Below are positions 48,093 through 49,647 of a stretch of 49,647 nucleotides of DNA, piece by piece. The DNA comes from a virus. Within the stretch, counting starts at the first letter, position 1. Each line of letters begins with the position of its first letter. The position numbers were made by a program, and so were the translations under genes. The notes under the pieces are model-generated. The model searched no databases. It was not told where the DNA came from and was given only the letters and a program-made list of their open reading frames with translations. Location: positions 1 through 49,647 of IMG/VR virus record IMGVR_UViG_3300048056_000086; one strand, 5' to 3'.

Positions 48093-48595
48093 AGTGGGGT
48101 CAATTAGGGGACATAGTTTTTGAGTTTATGACCTCGCCCGTTTATGGGTCGCTTAGTTACTCGCAACACGCGAAGTATATAAGCCACCCGCGCATATTAT
48201 CGCGTGACGAATCCGGTAAACTACAAGGCCAAAAACCTATCAAAGAGCCGGATGGTATGGAGTTGGCGACGGTGTCATTCGAGTGCAAAATATCTGCTTT
48301 CGTGCTCAAGACTCTTAGTCTGTCGGTAGTAGGCGCGGCGGTCGCAGCCGCAACGCCAATACCCGGATCCGCAGTGGGCGACTTGGAGGACGACTTGAGA
48401 TTTTGGGGCGACATTCGCGGGTTTATCGGAGTGCTTAAAAATGCCCAATTGCTCCAAACCGCGTCACCGCTTTTAGTGGGCGAGGACTTCATGGGCGAGT
48501 TTACGATCAACGGTCTGGACATTAACGAAAAACACAAAGCGGACGGCACGATCTCAGTAGCAGAAATAAAAATCACACTTGAGGAGTCTGTTTAA
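48089..48595 (+). CDS. U: Tail protein U (P2 gpU-like)
   Basis: 168 aa, overlapping the tape measure by ATGA. MKWGQLGDIVFEFMTSPVYG and the middle KPIKEPDGMELATVSFECKI match the GpU family; the C-terminal GISVAEIKITLEES-like end (here GTISVAEIKITLEESV) is the final strand. P2-like order T - U - X - D is kept. Confidence 0.85.
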   Translation: MKWGQLGDIVFEFMTSPVYGSLSYSQHAKYISHPRILSRDESGKLQGQKPIKEPDGMELATVSFECKISAFVLKTLSLSVVGAAVAAATPIPGSAVGDLEDDLRFWGDIRGFIGVLKNAQLLQTASPLLVGEDFMGEFTINGLDINEKHKADGTISVAEIKITLEESV

Positions 48596-49647
48596 TGTCA
48601 ACCTCCACATACCCTAGATCGCTCAATTTCGGTATTCTTCCCGTGGGCTCCCGGTCTCGGTCGCAAAGCATCCATCTTGTGAACCATGGCGCGCCGGTCA
48701 ATATAAACGAGGTCGAAATTGATGGCCACTTTGTGACTAAAAGACCGTCAATAAACCTTTTAGGTGCGTCCCCTGAGTTAATAATTGACGACACTATAGA
48801 AGGCTCTTACGGCCCCGAGCTATTGAGTGATGGAGATGCGGAAGAGTCCGGCGTTGCTAGCTGGCCCGTGGGTAACTCCGCCACAATTACGAAACAATCC
48901 GGGTCACCGTATGGTGGCTTGCAATCCCTGCGCATAGCGTACAACGGCGTTGATATTCCGTACACTGTCCGCAATATTTTAACAGTAGGCAATGTGTACA
49001 GATGGCGCGGAGTGGCGAAGGGCGACGGGACGAACGCGCCGAGGATCGGTAACTGGGACGTGAATCTATGGACGGGCGAAGCTACGGCCTCATGGCAAGA
49101 ATTTGATGTGACGTTTACCGCTCTTGATACTCGCGTGCACCTCCAAAGCATGGCCACAGCGGCGGGCTATTCACAGTTTGATTCCATGACGATCAAGGAA
49201 TCCACATACACCGGGCTAGCCGCGTTGATAACGTACAATAACGGCACATCAGATCCGTATGTAGAGCAGGCTATTTTGACAGTGGGTGAGGTCGTGCGCA
49301 TAAGCGGCAAAGCTCGCGGTGACGGCACTTTCAAGCCGATTATAAAAGACGGGTCGACGGCGATATGGACCGGCACGAATTCGACGGCAGACCAGCCCTT
49401 TGATTTTACGGTGACGGCGTTGACTACCTTGTTTCGGCTTAGTTCGGATATTGCCGCCGCTTCAGGATATGTGGAATTTGAAGATGTGTCTGTACGCAAA
49501 GCGGCAAACATCGAACTGATAAAAACGACAAGGGGGGTACCCGGAACGGTACAGCGTATCGTGCACAATGGCGAGTATGTCTTTTTACGTAGTTCGACGT
49601 CTGATATTTACGTATACAAAATAAACGCGGAGGGGTCGCCGGTACTG
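48595..49647 (+). CDS. N-terminal part of tail protein: ASH-like domain and two carbohydrate-binding-like modules (continues at 2-1234)
   Basis: The ATG overlaps the U stop (TAATG). The frame runs to the window end and continues in phase at base 2 after removal of the 127-base repeat (total about 719 aa). Residues 1-60 (RSLNFGILPVGSRSRSQSIH) resemble an ASPM/SPD-2/Hydin Ig-like domain. Two tandem beta-sandwich repeats follow, each with I-L-T-V-G-x-V-x-R, then GDGT, WTG, F-D-x-T-x-T-A-L and GY-x-x-F-(D/E); they resemble CBM4/9-type modules. The C-terminal part is a beta-propeller and a gpX-type domain. Role inferred: tail-tip surface attachment. Confidence 0.75.
   Translation, partial: MSTSTYPRSLNFGILPVGSRSRSQSIHLVNHGAPVNINEVEIDGHFVTKRPSINLLGASPELIIDDTIEGSYGPELLSDGDAEESGVASWPVGNSATITKQSGSPYGGLQSLRIAYNGVDIPYTVRNILTVGNVYRWRGVAKGDGTNAPRIGNWDVNLWTGEATASWQEFDVTFTALDTRVHLQSMATAAGYSQFDSMTIKESTYTGLAALITYNNGTSDPYVEQAILTVGEVVRISGKARGDGTFKPIIKDGSTAIWTGTNSTADQPFDFTVTALTTLFRLSSDIAAASGYVEFEDVSVRKAANIELIKTTRGVPGTVQRIVHNGEYVFLRSSTSDIYVYKINAEGSPVL
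49521..49647. repeat. Right copy of 127-bp terminal direct repeat
   Basis: Identical to bases 1-127. It lies inside the gene that begins at 48595. Joining 49520 to 1 keeps that frame open to a stop at 1234, so the join is genuine at the coding level. Confidence 0.93.

Noticed and set aside
1-49647. tRNA genes, CRISPR arrays, insertion sequences, integrase or attachment sites
   Set aside because: Looked for by eye; no tRNA-like cloverleaf, no regularly spaced repeats, no transposase or recombinase motifs recognised. A tRNA scan would be more decisive than reading.

Overview
The window is one complete, circular tailed-phage genome opened at an arbitrary point. Bases 1-127 are repeated exactly at 49521-49647, so the unique circle is 49,520 bp, and one gene (48595 onward, ending at 1234) runs across the join. 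The tail genes are of the P2/Mu contractile type (sheath, tube, frameshifted chaperone, baseplate J and I, spike, tape measure, gpU, gpX, gpD). The head genes are Mu/lambda-like: DUF935 portal, MuF-type head protein, gpI-type protease with a nested scaffold, lambda-D-like protein and Cap_E capsid. It is therefore a myovirus of class Caudoviricetes. I see no integrase, transposase or CI/Mu-type repressor, so a virulent lifestyle is likely but not proven. The host is unknown. A Cys-rich lipoprotein resembling those of Myxococcota-like bacteria and two sigma54-like promoter sequences are weak hints toward a deltaproteobacterial-grade host.

Layout. (a) 32.0-49.5 kb, continuing through 0-7.2 kb, plus strand: terminase, head, tail, fibres and a holin-like gene. 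(b) 16.4 down to 7.2 kb, minus strand: a replication/recombination operon (motif protein, DUF2800 nuclease, DUF2815-type ssDNA-binding protein, family A polymerase) that runs on into a secreted lysin candidate, small Cys-rich proteins, a lipoprotein, a zinc metallopeptidase, the portal and the MuF protein. The portal and MuF genes are thus on the opposite strand from, and about 24 kb away from, the terminase and capsid genes. (c) 16.5-19.2 kb, plus strand: SF2 helicase, VRR-NUC nuclease and two mini-TetR-like regulators. (d) 20.7 down to 19.1 kb, minus strand: small genes including a LexA-type winged helix. (e) 21.1-32.0 kb, plus strand: many small early-type genes, a primase-helicase, an SH3-like repeat protein, a non-coding region full of nested dyads, a tandem Cys-repeat gene array, small terminase, and a caspase-fold protein next to large terminase.

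Control. Overlapping divergent sigma70-type promoters lie at 16.43-16.47 kb. A second divergent region (20.73-21.07 kb) carries a matching pair of sigma54-like or dyad elements. A promoter with an operator-like inverted repeat precedes the protease-capsid genes (34.34-34.41 kb). The 27.33-27.99 kb gap is the best candidate origin or control locus. Most genes overlap by ATGA or TAATG, so translation is tightly coupled.

Most notable: (1) an A-B-A-B Cys-repeat gene array made by a 526-bp duplication, with conserved gene ends and one swapped core; (2) a predicted -1 frameshift at a run of nine T joining portal to MuF protein; (3) a gpX-type tail domain fused to a beta-propeller and two carbohydrate-binding-like modules; (4) concentric inverted repeats at 27.4-27.9 kb; (5) a clan-CD (caspase-like) protein next to terminase; (6) repeated duplication of gene-tail/ribosome-site/start-codon junctions.
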